A stretch of DNA of 64,000 nucleotides from Aneurinibacillus tyrosinisolvens (GCF_001015055.1 NZ_BBWZ01000025.1:1-64000), one strand, 5' to 3'. Shown: positions 9,239 through 19,199, numbered from the stretch's first letter. Program-made: numbers and translations. Notes: generated by a model not told the origin, from the sequence alone.

Positions 9239-9946
9239 ATGAGCGTACATATCGAAGCTAAACAAGGCGAAATTTCCGAAACGATCCTTTTACCCGGGGA
9301 TCCACTTCGTGCGAAATATATTGCCGAAACATTCCTGGACAATCCTGAACGCTACAATAATGTACGGGGCATGCTGGGATTTACCGGAACATATAAGGGA
9401 AAAAGAATCTCGGTTCAAGGAACGGGCATGGGCATCCCTTCTATTTCTATTTATGCGCATGAGTTGATGGATCACTACCATGCAAAAAATTTAATCCGCG
9501 TTGGAACGTGTGGAGCCTATCACAAAGACATTCATGTTCGTGACATTATCCTGGCCATGAGCGCCTCCACAGATTCGGCCGTAAACAAAGTTCATTTCGG
9601 AGCTATTGATTTCGCTCCTACGGCTAATTTTGAACTTTTGAAGAGAGCTTACGATATTTCTCAGGAGAGAAAGATGAAAGTCCACGTAGGCAATATTTTT
9701 ACAAGTGATACGTTTTACAACGAGGATAAGAACCTTGTTCCCCTTCTTGCTTCCTATGGCACATTAGCGGTTGAGATGGAAACAGCGGCTCTCTATACGC
9801 TTGCAGCCAAATTCGATGCAAAGGCCCTTTCGATTTTAACGGTTAGTGATCACTTAATCACAGGGGAGGAAACAACCTCTGAGGAAAGGCAGCTTACCTT
9901 TAATCAAATGATTGAAATGGCCCTGGATACGGCCGCGCAATTCTAA
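9239..9946 (+). CDS. deoD: purine nucleoside phosphorylase, DeoD type
   Basis: 235 residues from ATG 9239, preceded by GCGAGG; the in-frame ATG at 9233 is too close to that site. The protein starts [25 protein letters not shown], almost the B. subtilis DeoD N-terminus, with the phosphate-binding [11 protein letters not shown] and VGTCGAY segments, EMETAALY for ribose binding and the catalytic SD in LTVSDH. It cleaves purine (deoxy)nucleosides to base plus (deoxy)ribose-1-phosphate in salvage. The spacing to the broken chemoreceptor gene is short, but a shared message is not implied. A bidirectional terminator follows. Confidence 0.95.
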   Translation: MSVHIEAKQGEISETILLPGDPLRAKYIAETFLDNPERYNNVRGMLGFTGTYKGKRISVQGTGMGIPSISIYAHELMDHYHAKNLIRVGTCGAYHKDIHVRDIILAMSASTDSAVNKVHFGAIDFAPTANFELLKRAYDISQERKMKVHVGNIFTSDTFYNEDKNLVPLLASYGTLAVEMETAALYTLAAKFDAKALSILTVSDHLITGEETTSEERQLTFNQMIEMALDTAAQF

Positions 9947-10034
9947 AAACTTTATATTTGTTGAAGATAAACAGAAAAATTACTTCATAAAGCAGACATC
10001 ATACAATATACAATTTACCTAAACAAAAACAAGG

Positions 10035-10074
10035 AAAAAGCCCCCTTTCGCGTCGATGCGTTAGGAGGCTTTTT
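10035..10074. terminator. bidirectional terminator between deoD and yebC
   Basis: AAAAAGCC and GGCTTTTT arms enclose a loop with extra GC pairs, so A and T tracts flank the stem on both strands. It separates the convergent deoD and yebC genes. Confidence 0.8.
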
Positions 10075-10122
10075 AGTTGATATAACAGAACTTACGTATA
10101 TAGTCCTTCTCTAATTCTTCTA

Positions 10123-10842
10123 TTATTCACCAAAATCTACATTATGGTACACTTGTTGAACATCTTCTAAATCTTCTAATGCATCAATGAGTTTTTCAAA
10201 TTGTGCTTGTGCGTCTTCTGGAAGGGTTATGTCATTTTGCGCAAGCATTGTTAGTTCTGCCACTGTAAATTCAGTTATACCCGCGTTCTTGAATGCCTCT
10301 TGCACCGCATGGAACTGATCAGGTTCGGCATAGACGATAACAGCTTCATCTTCTTCTAGAATGTCACGTACGTCTATATCTGCTTCCATTAATATTTCAA
10401 GCACTTCATCTGCTGTTTTGCCTTCAATACCGATGACAGCCGTTGGATCAAACATATAGGCTACAGATCCACTTACTCCCATGTTCCCACCGTTTTTAGT
10501 AAAAGCAGCACGCACATCTGATGCAGTACGGTTCACGTTATTGGTCAGTGCATCTACAATTACCATTGATCCATTGGGTCCGAAACCTTCATAACGAAGT
10601 TCGTCATAGGTTTCCTCTGAACCGCCTTTCGCTTTTTCAAGCGCACGGTCAATAATCGCTTTCGGTACATTGTACGTTTTTGCACGCTCAAGTACGACTT
10701 TTAAAGCCCGATTCGATTCTGGATTTGGTTCACCTTGTTTTGCTGCTACATAAATTTCTTTTCCAAACTTTGCATAGATACGACTCGTATTTTTATCTTT
10801 TGACGCTTTTTTTTCTTTAATATTGTTCCATTTACGGCCCAT
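10123..10842 (-). CDS. yebC: YebC family protein (YeeI/YebC2 type)
   Basis: 239 residues beginning [16 protein letters not shown] and covering the whole three-domain YebC fold ([19 protein letters not shown]-like core, then an acidic C-terminus). The MGRKWNNIK start is that of the B. subtilis YeeI subgroup rather than the MAGHSKW start of classical YebC. YebC proteins were long annotated as DNA-binding regulators; the YeeI/YebC2 type has more recently been linked to ribosome function at polyproline stretches. The ATG is followed by a normal lysine-rich N-terminus. The gene stands alone between a terminator and tRNA-Ser. Confidence 0.93.
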   Translation of the reverse strand: MGRKWNNIKEKKASKDKNTSRIYAKFGKEIYVAAKQGEPNPESNRALKVVLERAKTYNVPKAIIDRALEKAKGGSEETYDELRYEGFGPNGSMVIVDALTNNVNRTASDVRAAFTKNGGNMGVSGSVAYMFDPTAVIGIEGKTADEVLEILMEADIDVRDILEEDEAVIVYAEPDQFHAVQEAFKNAGITEFTVAELTMLAQNDITLPEDAQAQFEKLIDALEDLEDVQQVYHNVDFGE

Positions 10843-10924
10843 ACTGTTCCACTCTCTTTCAATTATACAAAATTATTAATAACGAAGAATCGCCCTCGAT
10901 AAATAATGACGCAGAAAATATGTA

Positions 10925-11017
10925 TGGCGGAGATGGAGGGATTCGAACCCCCGCACGCCTCACGACGCCTAACTGATTTCGAGTCAGTCCCCTTCAGCCG
11001 AACTTGGGTACATCTCC
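10925..11017 (-). tRNA. tRNA-Ser (anticodon CGA)
   Basis: 93 nt including an encoded CCA. The acceptor arms GGAGATG and CATCTCC pair. The anticodon stem ACTGA/TCAGT holds loop CTCGAAA, so the anticodon is CGA and reads UCG. A long variable arm (GGCGTCGTGAGGCGT) marks a class II tRNA, and the T arm has GGTTCGAATC. Confidence 0.96.
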
Positions 11018-11129
11018 ATTAATGACATAATCTTAAGCCTTACGGCAGAAACTATAATACCATAACACCTGCAGTCTCTTCAACAAATTATGCTGGAGAA
11101 TCATCCACTCCCTTCCTTATACTTTTCTC

Positions 11130-11158
11130 TTGCCTTTTTAAACATCCCCTTTTATAAT
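11130..11158 (+). promoter_or_regulatory. sigma-A promoter of the TetR operon
   Basis: TTGCCT (11130-11135), a 17-bp spacer and TATAAT (11153-11158). The operator palindrome starts 19 bp downstream, so a bound repressor would cover the initiation region. Confidence 0.65.
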
Positions 11159-11177
11159 AAAAAAATAATAAATTTGT

Positions 11178-11191
11178 ACTGACTAGTCAGT
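11178..11191. promoter_or_regulatory. palindromic operator for the TetR regulator
   Basis: A perfect 14-bp palindrome, ACTGACTAGTCAGT, between the promoter and the GTG start. TGACTAGTCA is a common half-site arrangement for TetR/AcrR regulators that control their own efflux operon, so autoregulation is likely. Confidence 0.75.
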
Positions 11192-11209
11192 TTAAAAAGA
11201 GGTGCCGAA

Positions 11210-11800
11210 GTGCGTGTAAAGACAAAAGAACTCATTTTCCAGGGTGCTTTAAAAGCATTCGCTGAAAAAGGATTTAATGAAACAACAATGGAGCAAATTG
11301 CCGAGCTATGTGGAGTAGCAAAAGGCACACTATACTACAACTTCAAAACAAAAGAAGATCTTTATGTTTTCGTTATGGAATCCGGTGTCCAGAACTTCAT
11401 GCGAATGATCCAGGATTATGTGGAAGTCGTTAACCCAGATGATTTCCGCCAGCGTGCCATCCGCTTGATTGAAGCCCATCTGGACTTCTTCCAGAACGAA
11501 ACTGATTTTTGCCGGCTTCTGCTTAGCAAAGGCTGGGGAACACAGGAGAGGCACTATACCATTCGCCATGTCCTGCAAAAATATTTTGAACTGCTAGAAG
11601 CAGAGCTGCAGACAGCCAAAGATAAAGGAAAGCTTCCGTCTACAGTAGATATCCCAACAACGGCAAGCAGCTTTTTCGGTATGATTGGGTTCAGCGCGAT
11701 GCGGGCTATCATCCATAACCAATCATTGGATCATGCAGAATTACGATACAGTTTACAAAGTCTTGCCCTTCATATGATGGGCATATTTGATGAGGAGTAG
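11210..11800 (+). CDS. TetR/AcrR family transcriptional regulator
   Basis: 196 residues from a GTG start preceded by AAGAGGTG. The N-terminal helix-turn-helix is at about 8-52 (GALKAFAEKGFNETTMEQIAELCGVAKGTLYYNFKTKE), followed by an all-helical ligand domain. It is the first gene of a three-gene run with the HlyD-like protein 14 bp downstream. With the palindrome 5' of its start it is most likely the autorepressor of this export operon, relieved by the exported compound. The ligand cannot be read from the sequence. Confidence 0.92.
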   Translation: MRVKTKELIFQGALKAFAEKGFNETTMEQIAELCGVAKGTLYYNFKTKEDLYVFVMESGVQNFMRMIQDYVEVVNPDDFRQRAIRLIEAHLDFFQNETDFCRLLLSKGWGTQERHYTIRHVLQKYFELLEAELQTAKDKGKLPSTVDIPTTASSFFGMIGFSAMRAIIHNQSLDHAELRYSLQSLALHMMGIFDEE

Positions 11801-11814
11801 GAGTGTAAATTGTT

Positions 11815-13089
11815 ATGAAAGCCATTCGTATTACCATGTTTATGATTATGTCTCTTTTGATAGGCGGGGGTGCTTATGCCATTGCTTCGTATGGGGACGT
11901 AGGGCACACAGCGGAAGCAACAAGCACAACACCTACCGCTTATATTGAAGCAACGAATATGAACGTTAGTTTCAAAATTGGCGGCCGGATAAGTGAAGTG
12001 CTTGTAAAAGAAGGCGATCATGTTACGAAAGGGCAGCTTCTGGCCCGCCTGGAAAGCAAAGAGCTTCAGGATAAAGCCGCACAGGCACAAGCGGCGGTTC
12101 AGGCAGCCAGTGCAGGCATTTCCCAGGCGCAGGCAGCGGTATCGGCAGCAGAAGCAAAAAAAGTGCAGGGCAGTAATGCGGTGAATGTGACGGCACAAAC
12201 AGCCGACCAGCAGGTTGCCCAGGCACAGGCGGGGGTGAAAGCAGCACAGGCTCACGTGGATGCGTTGAAAAATGGCGCACGAAAAGAAGAGCGCGCGCAG
12301 GCAGAGATTCAGCTAAATGCGACCAGGCAAGCATACAAAATTGCAGATGATAACCTAAAACGAATGAAGACGCTGCTTGATTCAGGTGCGCTCCCACAGG
12401 CAAAAGTAGATGAAGCTGAATTAAACTATCAGAAAGCAAAGGCCGAATATGAGGCGGCCCAGCAGCAGAATGAAATGGTCAAGAACGGAGCGCGTCCAGA
12501 AGAAATCAAGGCAGCTGAGGCACAGCTCGAACAGGCGAGAGCGGCTGTGGCTCTGGCACAGGCAGGCAAAGGCCAGGTCACCCTTCGTAAAGACGATGTA
12601 ACAGCGGCCAGCGCTGGAATTTCCCAGGCGCAAGCAGGTGTAACCTCAGCAAACGCAGGAGTCTCCAAAGCACATGCATCGCTTGCGGAAGCAAAAACAT
12701 ACATCCAATATACCGAGCTTAGGGCTCCGGCGGACGGCATTATTACTTCCCAGTCTGCCCAGATAGGCGAGTTAGTCGGTTCAGGCTTCCCTGTGTTCAC
12801 AATGGAGTCTACAGGCGAGCGCTGGGCGAAGTTCTATTTTCCCGAAACAGAGATCGCCTCTCTGAAAACAGGTGATCCCGTTACAATGAAACTTGTAGCA
12901 ACAGGGAAACAAGTACAGGGAAAAATTACGGTCGTTCAGCCTGCTGCGGATTTTGCCATTCAGAAGGCAACACAAAGCACCGGCGATACCGATATCCGTT
13001 CCTTCGGCATTAAAGTTCTGTTAACGAACCTTCCTGATACCATTTCTACAGGCATGACGCTGCAATGGCAGGGTAAAGGGGCGAAGTAA
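11815..13089 (+). CDS. HlyD/YbhG-type membrane fusion (adaptor) protein
   Basis: 424 residues. An N-terminal signal/anchor helix is at about 4-24, then the first half of a biotinyl-lipoyl-like barrel (NVSFKIGGRISEVLVKEGDHVTKGQLLARL, about 48-78). A very long Ala/Gln/Glu-rich coiled-coil hairpin spans about 80-300, with internal repeats of AGISQAQA and NGAR(K/P)EE. The returning lipoyl half reads YTELRAPADGIITSQSAQ and a beta-barrel ends the protein. It would link the permease to the cell envelope or collect substrate. The next gene begins 3 bp downstream. The closest functional parallel is YbhG of the E. coli YbhFSR exporter. Confidence 0.92.
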   Translation: MKAIRITMFMIMSLLIGGGAYAIASYGDVGHTAEATSTTPTAYIEATNMNVSFKIGGRISEVLVKEGDHVTKGQLLARLESKELQDKAAQAQAAVQAASAGISQAQAAVSAAEAKKVQGSNAVNVTAQTADQQVAQAQAGVKAAQAHVDALKNGARKEERAQAEIQLNATRQAYKIADDNLKRMKTLLDSGALPQAKVDEAELNYQKAKAEYEAAQQQNEMVKNGARPEEIKAAEAQLEQARAAVALAQAGKGQVTLRKDDVTAASAGISQAQAGVTSANAGVSKAHASLAEAKTYIQYTELRAPADGIITSQSAQIGELVGSGFPVFTMESTGERWAKFYFPETEIASLKTGDPVTMKLVATGKQVQGKITVVQPAADFAIQKATQSTGDTDIRSFGIKVLLTNLPDTISTGMTLQWQGKGAK

Positions 13090-13091
13090 CC

Positions 13092-14297
13092 ATGCATGAG
13101 TCTTCGTTGCGGATTAGTAATATTATCCGTGAAGAGTGGCTGAATATCCTGCGCGACAAACGGCTTTTCGCCATTCTTTTTCTTGTCCCTCTTCTGTATA
13201 CTGCGCTTTTTGGCTATATTTATTCCCACCAGCGCATTACAGAAGTAAGCACCGTGATTTATGACGGGGACAACAGCCAGATCAGCCGGCAGATTGTCCA
13301 GGCGTTTGATGAAACAGAAACGTTCCGCATTAGTAAACATGCGTACTCGGAAGCTGATATTCAGCAGAGCATTGAACGGGGAGAAGCAAGAGTGGGCATT
13401 ATTATCCCTGATCAGTTTTCCGCGCGGCTGAAGCATGGGGAAAACGTGCCGGTTCTTACCTTTATTGATGGAAGCAACATGCTGTTCTCCAATGCGGCTA
13501 CCCGGGCAGCCAACCAGGTCGTGAGCACGCTCGGATACGCTGCATCAGCCAATAAACTGGAACAGCAGGGTTTGCAGGATGAGCAGATTGCTTCTACGTT
13601 CTCGCCTATCCCTTTCCGCTCCCGTATTTTGTACAATCCGACTTTTAATTATAGCGATTTCTTAGTATATGGCTTAATTGGCGCGATCCTGCAGCAGGTA
13701 CTGCTTCTCGGTGTAGCGCTAACGGTTACACGAGATAAAGAAAAAGGGATGTGGAACCGCTTCGTGGAATGGCGCGGCATGCCGTGGCGCATTGCCTATG
13801 CAAAAACAGCTCCGTATTTTCTGATTGGAATTGTGAATAACCTGACCGTTTTCGTAATGGCTCTGTATGTGTTCCACCTGCCATTCCGCGGGCTGTTTCT
13901 GCCTGCCGCAGTGCTTGCAGTTAGCTTTGTGTTAGCCCTGCTCGGCATTGGATATTTCGCCAGTCTTTTTTCCGGCAACCAGGTTGGCGCAACGCAAATT
14001 ACGATGCTGATTGCCGTTCCGTCGTTCCTTCTCTCGGGCTTTAGCTGGCCATTTGATGCAATGCCTCACTCCCTCTATGTTGCCGGGCATCTTCTGCCCC
14101 TCACGTACTTCTTAGACGGGGTGCGGGAAATCTTTGTCAAAGGCCATGGCTGGGAGATGGTATGGCGTGACTGCGTGGCACTCGGACTGATGGGTCTGGT
14201 ATGCTATTTTGCTGCCTTCCTTCTTACGCCGTTTTTCTTGAAATCCGGAGGAGAACAGGAAACACAAACTTCTTCTGATTCTACAGTACCAATATAA
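13092..14297 (+). CDS. ABC-2 type transporter permease
   Basis: 401 residues: one N-terminal membrane helix (AILFLVPLLYTALFGYIY, about 26-45), a roughly 130-residue extracytoplasmic domain (VSTVIYDGDNSQISRQIV...), then five helices from about 195 on with the ABC-2 signature region GATQITMLIAVPSFLLSGFSWPFDAMP. This is the YhhJ/YbhR/YbhS architecture. Such permeases normally dimerise and require a nucleotide-binding subunit, but no ATPase gene is present in this operon and a terminator follows directly. The partner must be encoded elsewhere or has been lost. Confidence 0.9.
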   Translation: MHESSLRISNIIREEWLNILRDKRLFAILFLVPLLYTALFGYIYSHQRITEVSTVIYDGDNSQISRQIVQAFDETETFRISKHAYSEADIQQSIERGEARVGIIIPDQFSARLKHGENVPVLTFIDGSNMLFSNAATRAANQVVSTLGYAASANKLEQQGLQDEQIASTFSPIPFRSRILYNPTFNYSDFLVYGLIGAILQQVLLLGVALTVTRDKEKGMWNRFVEWRGMPWRIAYAKTAPYFLIGIVNNLTVFVMALYVFHLPFRGLFLPAAVLAVSFVLALLGIGYFASLFSGNQVGATQITMLIAVPSFLLSGFSWPFDAMPHSLYVAGHLLPLTYFLDGVREIFVKGHGWEMVWRDCVALGLMGLVCYFAAFLLTPFFLKSGGEQETQTSSDSTVPI

Positions 14298-14311
14298 ATT
14301 AAAATTAAAAA

Positions 14312-14350
14312 AGGATGAGCTGCTTCTTGCAGTTGCTCATTCTTTTTTTT
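14312..14350 (+). terminator. terminator of the TetR-HlyD-permease operon
   Basis: GATGAGCTGC and GCAGTTGCTCAT arms with a TTCTT loop and a run of eight T residues, 15 bp after the permease stop. Confidence 0.85.
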
Positions 14351-14357
14351 AAAATAA

Positions 14358-14381
14358 AAACAGAACATTTGTTCCTGTTTT
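14358..14381. promoter_or_regulatory. imperfect palindrome upstream of the sigma gene
   Basis: AAACAG-AACA-TT-TGTT-CCTGTTT reads nearly the same on both strands, about 55 bp before the sigO-like start. It could be an operator or part of a promoter. No function can be assigned from the sequence alone. Confidence 0.35.
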
Positions 14382-14436
14382 AGTTGTGATTTTATAGGCT
14401 TGTTTCTCTTTATATAGAAAAGAGGAGGAGATAAAA

Positions 14437-14976
14437 ATGGGAAACAGGCAAAAGGAAAACTCGGCAAAGCAGCTTATGAACCATCCTATCATTTACGCCT
14501 TTTTACAAAACAGTGATAATGAAACCCTTTTTAAAAAAGCGAGGCTTTCTCCTACTAAGCAGAATATTGCCAGTTTGGATGCCGCATTTAAAGTATTTTA
14601 TTCCGAAATAAGGTTTATTAAATATATTTCCACGCTCATTCATTCTTACTCTGTCAGCTATGATAAACAGCAGCGGCGAAACAAGAAAAGCCAGCTTGCT
14701 CTATACACCCTTTCCGCAGGAGAACGGGAGACACAGTCTTTTTTATCAGAAAGGGAAAACTGCCTGGAAGACGCCCTATCTGATCCGTTCCTATACAAAG
14801 GTCTCTTCCATTTAACCGGCAGGGAGAAAGAAATTCTTGAACTCTCTTACATGAAATCGATGTCCGATACAGCGATCGCAAACAAGCAGGGGGTATCCCA
14901 ACAGGCCGTATCAAAAGCAAGAAAAAGGGCGCTAAGAAAGCTGCGCGAACAAATTGAAAAACAAGGAGGCAAATAA
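14437..14976 (+). CDS. sigO: SigO-like sigma factor subunit (region 4 partner)
   Basis: 179 residues with a GAGGAGG site before the ATG. The C-terminus (about 123-172) is a sigma region 4 helix-turn-helix: LTGREKEILELSYMKSMSD, AIANKQGVSQQAVSKARKRAL. The N-terminal half lacks a recognisable region 2. In B. subtilis SigO (YvrI) recognises the -35 element and works only with RsoA (YvrHa), which supplies region 2 functions; YvrJ is encoded with them. The same three genes follow here in close succession, which supports the assignment over a lone sigma-70-like regulator. The B. subtilis system controls oxalate decarboxylase; the targets here are unknown. Confidence 0.8.
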   Translation: MGNRQKENSAKQLMNHPIIYAFLQNSDNETLFKKARLSPTKQNIASLDAAFKVFYSEIRFIKYISTLIHSYSVSYDKQQRRNKKSQLALYTLSAGERETQSFLSERENCLEDALSDPFLYKGLFHLTGREKEILELSYMKSMSDTAIANKQGVSQQAVSKARKRALRKLREQIEKQGGK

Positions 14977-14977
14977 C

Positions 14978-15122
14978 ATGCTTGTTGAGGTTCCTATCTG
15001 GGTAAACATCCTGGCCAACTTTGGTTTTCCTATCGTGGTCGCCGTTTATCTGTTAATGCGCTTTGAAAATAAAATCAGCAGCCTGGAAACATCGACCCAG
15101 CAATTGATTGAGGTGATTAAAA

Positions 15123-15136
<14 letters not shown>
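14978..15136 (+). CDS. yvrJ: YvrJ family small membrane protein
   Basis: 52 residues from ATG 14978, one base after the sigma gene stop, with AAGGAGG eight bases upstream. One membrane helix (VNILANFGFPIVVAVYLLMRFENKI, about 7-31) is followed by a short polar helix. The GFPIVV.VYLL.R.E.K pattern is that of YvrJ, the small protein encoded in the B. subtilis sigO/rsoA locus. Its function is not known. The longer frame beginning at 14954 lies inside the sigma gene and is not needed. Confidence 0.82.
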
Positions 15137-15908
<772 letters not shown>

Positions 15909-15987
15909 TCAACAAAAGACAAAAAGAAACCGAATTTTTGTAGTATTCTAGAACTAGAGGAATCTAACAAAAAGGCGGTGCCAAAAG

Positions 15988-16950
15988 ATGAAAAGCTTGC
16001 TCATAGTATGCGATGAAAGCCAGTGCTCGAACATAGCAAAAAAGATAGAGGAAACAGCCAGCATTCTTGTCCTTCGCTTCGATTTAGCGTGGGAGCTTTT
16101 CTTAGGGAAAGAAGGAAAAAATGAAGCGGGACAGTTGGATATCCCGGCTGGAAATCCACGCACCAAATGGTTTTCGTTAAACCAATGGGTGCGCCAATCT
16201 CTCGGGTCTGCGGTCGATATGATTCATACGGAACACAAACAAATCGCAGGAATCATTTCCTCCTGCACACCGGCCGCCCTCGAATACGTGTCACGCATGC
16301 TCTCCATTTACAGCTCCTCCTCAGGCCTGCTGCAAATGAATGCTGGCGAGACGGACTCAGAAGAAGCAGCAAGCATTGGGGCACAATTTTTCCAAACAGG
16401 TACCCATCCTTTCGTTTCCGACAATTGGCGGCCTCCTATCGCCAACATTTCAGCCGCCCCGACGCCGCTCCTGCAGAAAACGTCGAAGGTACAAGACGGC
16501 GGGGAATTTACGTGGCTTACAGGTATACTCGGCTCCGACAGGCTCTTCGCCCAGGTGTATCGTTTGAAATATGATACAGGCGCCAATCGGCTGCATAGCC
16601 ACTCCGATGTGGATGAGATGTTCGTCGTTCTGGAAGGAAGCGGCTCTCTTATGACCGAACAGGGAGAATTCCCGCTCATAAAAGGGGATGTCATCTCCAA
16701 GCCTGCCGGCTCCGGGCTTGCTACAAAGCTAATCGCGGGAGCAGAAGGAATGACCATTCTCGATATTGAAGCATGGACACGATCCGATCAGACGGACATC
16801 GTTGTTTACCCGCAGCACCGGGAAGTGTTCCTGCGCGGGCGCGGGCTGGACCATGTAACAGCGATTGAGAATTATCTTCCCGGCAGCGAAATGATGAAGC
16901 AGTATACGAAGGAATATAAAAGGGAAAAGGACGGAACAGCAACAGAATAA
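15988..16950 (+). CDS. cupin domain protein with an unrecognised N-terminal domain
   Basis: 320 residues. The C-terminal half contains a cupin barrel with motif 1 ANRLHSHSDVDEMFVVLEGSG (about 198-218, metal ligands H202, H204, E208) and a second motif around GDVISKPAGSGLATKLI. The N-terminal 150 residues (MKSLLIVCDESQCSNIAKKIEETA...) are not recognised. They contain a twin WRPPI segment just before the barrel. A sugar- or small-molecule-binding or oxygenase role is possible, with no direct evidence. The ATG follows GGCGGTG and a promoter region divergent from tadA. A bidirectional terminator separates it from the cyclase gene. Confidence 0.75.
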   Translation: MKSLLIVCDESQCSNIAKKIEETASILVLRFDLAWELFLGKEGKNEAGQLDIPAGNPRTKWFSLNQWVRQSLGSAVDMIHTEHKQIAGIISSCTPAALEYVSRMLSIYSSSSGLLQMNAGETDSEEAASIGAQFFQTGTHPFVSDNWRPPIANISAAPTPLLQKTSKVQDGGEFTWLTGILGSDRLFAQVYRLKYDTGANRLHSHSDVDEMFVVLEGSGSLMTEQGEFPLIKGDVISKPAGSGLATKLIAGAEGMTILDIEAWTRSDQTDIVVYPQHREVFLRGRGLDHVTAIENYLPGSEMMKQYTKEYKREKDGTATE

Positions 16951-16960
16951 TTCCCATGAC

Positions 16961-16994
16961 AAAAAGAGCCTCAGTTCTAGAATAGAGGCTCTTT
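16961..16994. terminator. bidirectional terminator
   Basis: AAAGAGCCTC / GAGGCTCTTT arms around a 12-nt loop, with A and T runs on the two sides, between the convergent cupin and cyclase genes. Confidence 0.82.
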
Positions 16995-17015
16995 CTGTCT
17001 TTATTCACTCATGCA

Positions 17016-17645
17016 TTAGGCAAGTCCTTCAATCAGCAATACCCTTGCCGGTGCCGCCTCCGTCTCTACGAGCTTAATCGGCGCCCCTACAAGAAAATAG
17101 CTGCCTTCCGGGACGTCAGCGAGACGCAGCCCTTCAATAATGACAATATCAGCGGCAAAAAGTGCCTTGTGGGTCGGATGTCCCTCCTGGCTGCGCTCAA
17201 TGCCGAGCGCATCAATGCCAACGCCCCGCACCCCCGTTTCGGCAAGGTAGCGTGCCCCGTCTTCAGCCAGGTAAATAAATTCAGGATTAAACTTGTCCTC
17301 CATAGAGTTGCGCGTCTTCAGGATAAGAAACTCATCCTTCTGAACGTTAGAAGGCTCAAGGTCAGCGCGCGTAACTCCACCTTCCACCCCGGTTACATCA
17401 AGTACACGGCACGGTCCGGTCAGCCTTTCCGCCGGAATCGTCTGCATCGTTCCGCCTTCAGGCAGCATATGGAGCGGAGAATCAACATGCGTACCGGTAT
17501 GAACATCCATGTCAATCCGCGATTCCCTTACCTTTCCCGTGTCAAAATTCTGGACAACTTTAATTATTGGCTGCTTCTCCGGCTTGTCTTTATATACTGG
17601 CATGCCCGCATATATCGGCATCGAAACATCATAAACTTTATACAT
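17016..17645 (-). CDS. cyclase family protein (kynurenine formamidase-like metal hydrolase)
   Basis: 209 residues. The metal-binding signature H49-T-G-T-H53-V-D55 sits in DVHTGTHVDSPLHM, and the family start DVSMPIYAGMPVYKDKP is present. Members hydrolyse N-formylkynurenine, isatin or related amides using Zn or Mn. Substrate cannot be told from sequence; no other tryptophan-degradation gene is adjacent. It lies 15 bp downstream of zwf on the same strand and is probably co-transcribed with it, a pairing I cannot explain metabolically. Confidence 0.85.
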   Translation of the reverse strand: MYKVYDVSMPIYAGMPVYKDKPEKQPIIKVVQNFDTGKVRESRIDMDVHTGTHVDSPLHMLPEGGTMQTIPAERLTGPCRVLDVTGVEGGVTRADLEPSNVQKDEFLILKTRNSMEDKFNPEFIYLAEDGARYLAETGVRGVGIDALGIERSQEGHPTHKALFAADIVIIEGLRLADVPEGSYFLVGAPIKLVETEAAPARVLLIEGLA

Positions 17646-17660
17646 TCTTCATTTCCCCCT

Positions 17661-19199
17661 CTATGAAAGGTCCGGCTTTTCAACTGCCCGGACAACCTGG
17701 TGCTCCTGATCACCGACAGGCCACCACTTCTTCCCGTTCTGTTCGAGGAGCCTGTGAGCTTCTCCCGGTCCCCAGGAACCGGCCTCATATGGTTCCGGCC
17801 CTTCGTTGTCCCGATCCCAGGCACGGCGAATCGGATCAACAAACTTCCAGGCGAGCGAAACCTCGTCCCACCGGGTAAAGAACGTGGAATCTCCCATTGT
17901 TGCATCATACAGAAGGCTTTCATACGCTTCTGGAGATTCCTCCATACAATCATTACAATATTCCATTCCAATCGGGATAATCTTATCATCTGTTCCCTGT
18001 TTCTTCGCATTTAAAAGCAAATTAATCCCTTCCTGCGGGCTAATTCGAATAATGAGCAGGTTCGGATTCAAATCGTTATTCCTGTTAAAGTACAGCCGTT
18101 TTGGCAGCTCTTTAAACTGAATTACAATCTCGGTTACCTTTTTTGGCATTCTTTTCCCGGTTCGGATATAAATCGGCACTTCTGCCCAGCGAAAATTATC
18201 AACGAAAAGCTGCGCGGCCACAAAGGTTTCTGTTGTTGAAGCAGGGTCAACGCCTGTCTCCTCCCGGTACCCGGGCACCTTCTTTCCGTTGGTTATACCA
18301 GCTGTGTACTGCCCACGGACGACATGCTGAGACACTTCCTCTTCTGTATACCGACGCAGTGCGCGCATGACTTTTACTTTTTCATCGCGGATTGCTTCTG
18401 TTTTTAAGCGGCTTGGCGGCTCCATACATACCATCATAACCATCTGGAGCATGTGGTTCTGCACCATATCACGCAGGGCACCGGAATGCTCGTAATAGGA
18501 CGCTCTCTCTTCTACACCGACCGTTTCACTTGCCGTAATCTGGATATTATCAATATGACGGTTGTTCCAGAGCGGCTCAAACATCGAGTTGGCAAAACGA
18601 ATCACCTCGATGTTCTGTACCATCTCTTTTCCAAGGTAATGATCGATGCGGTATATTTCTTCCTCAGAAAACGACTGCTTTACCTGTTCATTTAATTGTG
18701 CGGCTGAAGTAAAATCACGGCCGAACGGTTTTTCAATGACAAGGCGTTTCCAGCCTGTTGTATCGGTTAAGCCGCCTTTCCTAAGATTGGTTGATACAGT
18801 GCCGAATAGAGAGGGCGCAATAGCGAGGTAAAACATCCGGTTTCCTCCCGTATTCTGTTCGCGCTCACTCTTTTCTACCGTTTCTTTCAATCCTCCGTAG
18901 GCATTCTCGTCATTGACATCGAGTGCGATATAATCAATCTTCTCCACAAAGCTTTCCCATTCGCCGGTGTTCTCAATAGAAGTTCTTCCGAATGAAGCAA
19001 CCCCTATTTTTACTTCCTCTCGAAATTCGGAGAGGGACATGGCAGATCGGCCTGTTCCTATGATCGCAAATTTCCGATGCAGTTTTCCTTCATGATAAAG
19101 ACTGTAGAGCGCGGGAAACAGCTTGCGCTTCGCTAAGTCTCCCGTCGCGCCAAAAATAACAAGGACAAAAGGCTGCAATTCTTCCTGTTGTGTAGACAA
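17661..19199 (-). CDS. zwf: glucose-6-phosphate 1-dehydrogenase
   Basis: About 512 residues. The NADP-binding N-terminus has VIFGATGDLAKRKLFPALY, the active-site signature is RIDHYLGKE with the substrate-binding lysine, and the C-terminal domain is complete to the SPEAYE/ARDNEGPEPYEAGSWGP-type end. It oxidises glucose-6-phosphate to 6-phosphogluconolactone, the NADPH-yielding entry to the pentose phosphate pathway. The frame opens at 19262, but that N-terminus (MKRPRSNRKKTK) has no ribosome site. TTG at 19199 is preceded by AGGAG eight bases away and gives a normal N-terminus, so I prefer it. Confidence 0.95.
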   Translation of the reverse strand: MSTQQEELQPFVLVIFGATGDLAKRKLFPALYSLYHEGKLHRKFAIIGTGRSAMSLSEFREEVKIGVASFGRTSIENTGEWESFVEKIDYIALDVNDENAYGGLKETVEKSEREQNTGGNRMFYLAIAPSLFGTVSTNLRKGGLTDTTGWKRLVIEKPFGRDFTSAAQLNEQVKQSFSEEEIYRIDHYLGKEMVQNIEVIRFANSMFEPLWNNRHIDNIQITASETVGVEERASYYEHSGALRDMVQNHMLQMVMMVCMEPPSRLKTEAIRDEKVKVMRALRRYTEEEVSQHVVRGQYTAGITNGKKVPGYREETGVDPASTTETFVAAQLFVDNFRWAEVPIYIRTGKRMPKKVTEIVIQFKELPKRLYFNRNNDLNPNLLIIRISPQEGINLLLNAKKQGTDDKIIPIGMEYCNDCMEESPEAYESLLYDATMGDSTFFTRWDEVSLAWKFVDPIRRAWDRDNEGPEPYEAGSWGPGEAHRLLEQNGKKWWPVGDQEHQVVRAVEKPDLS

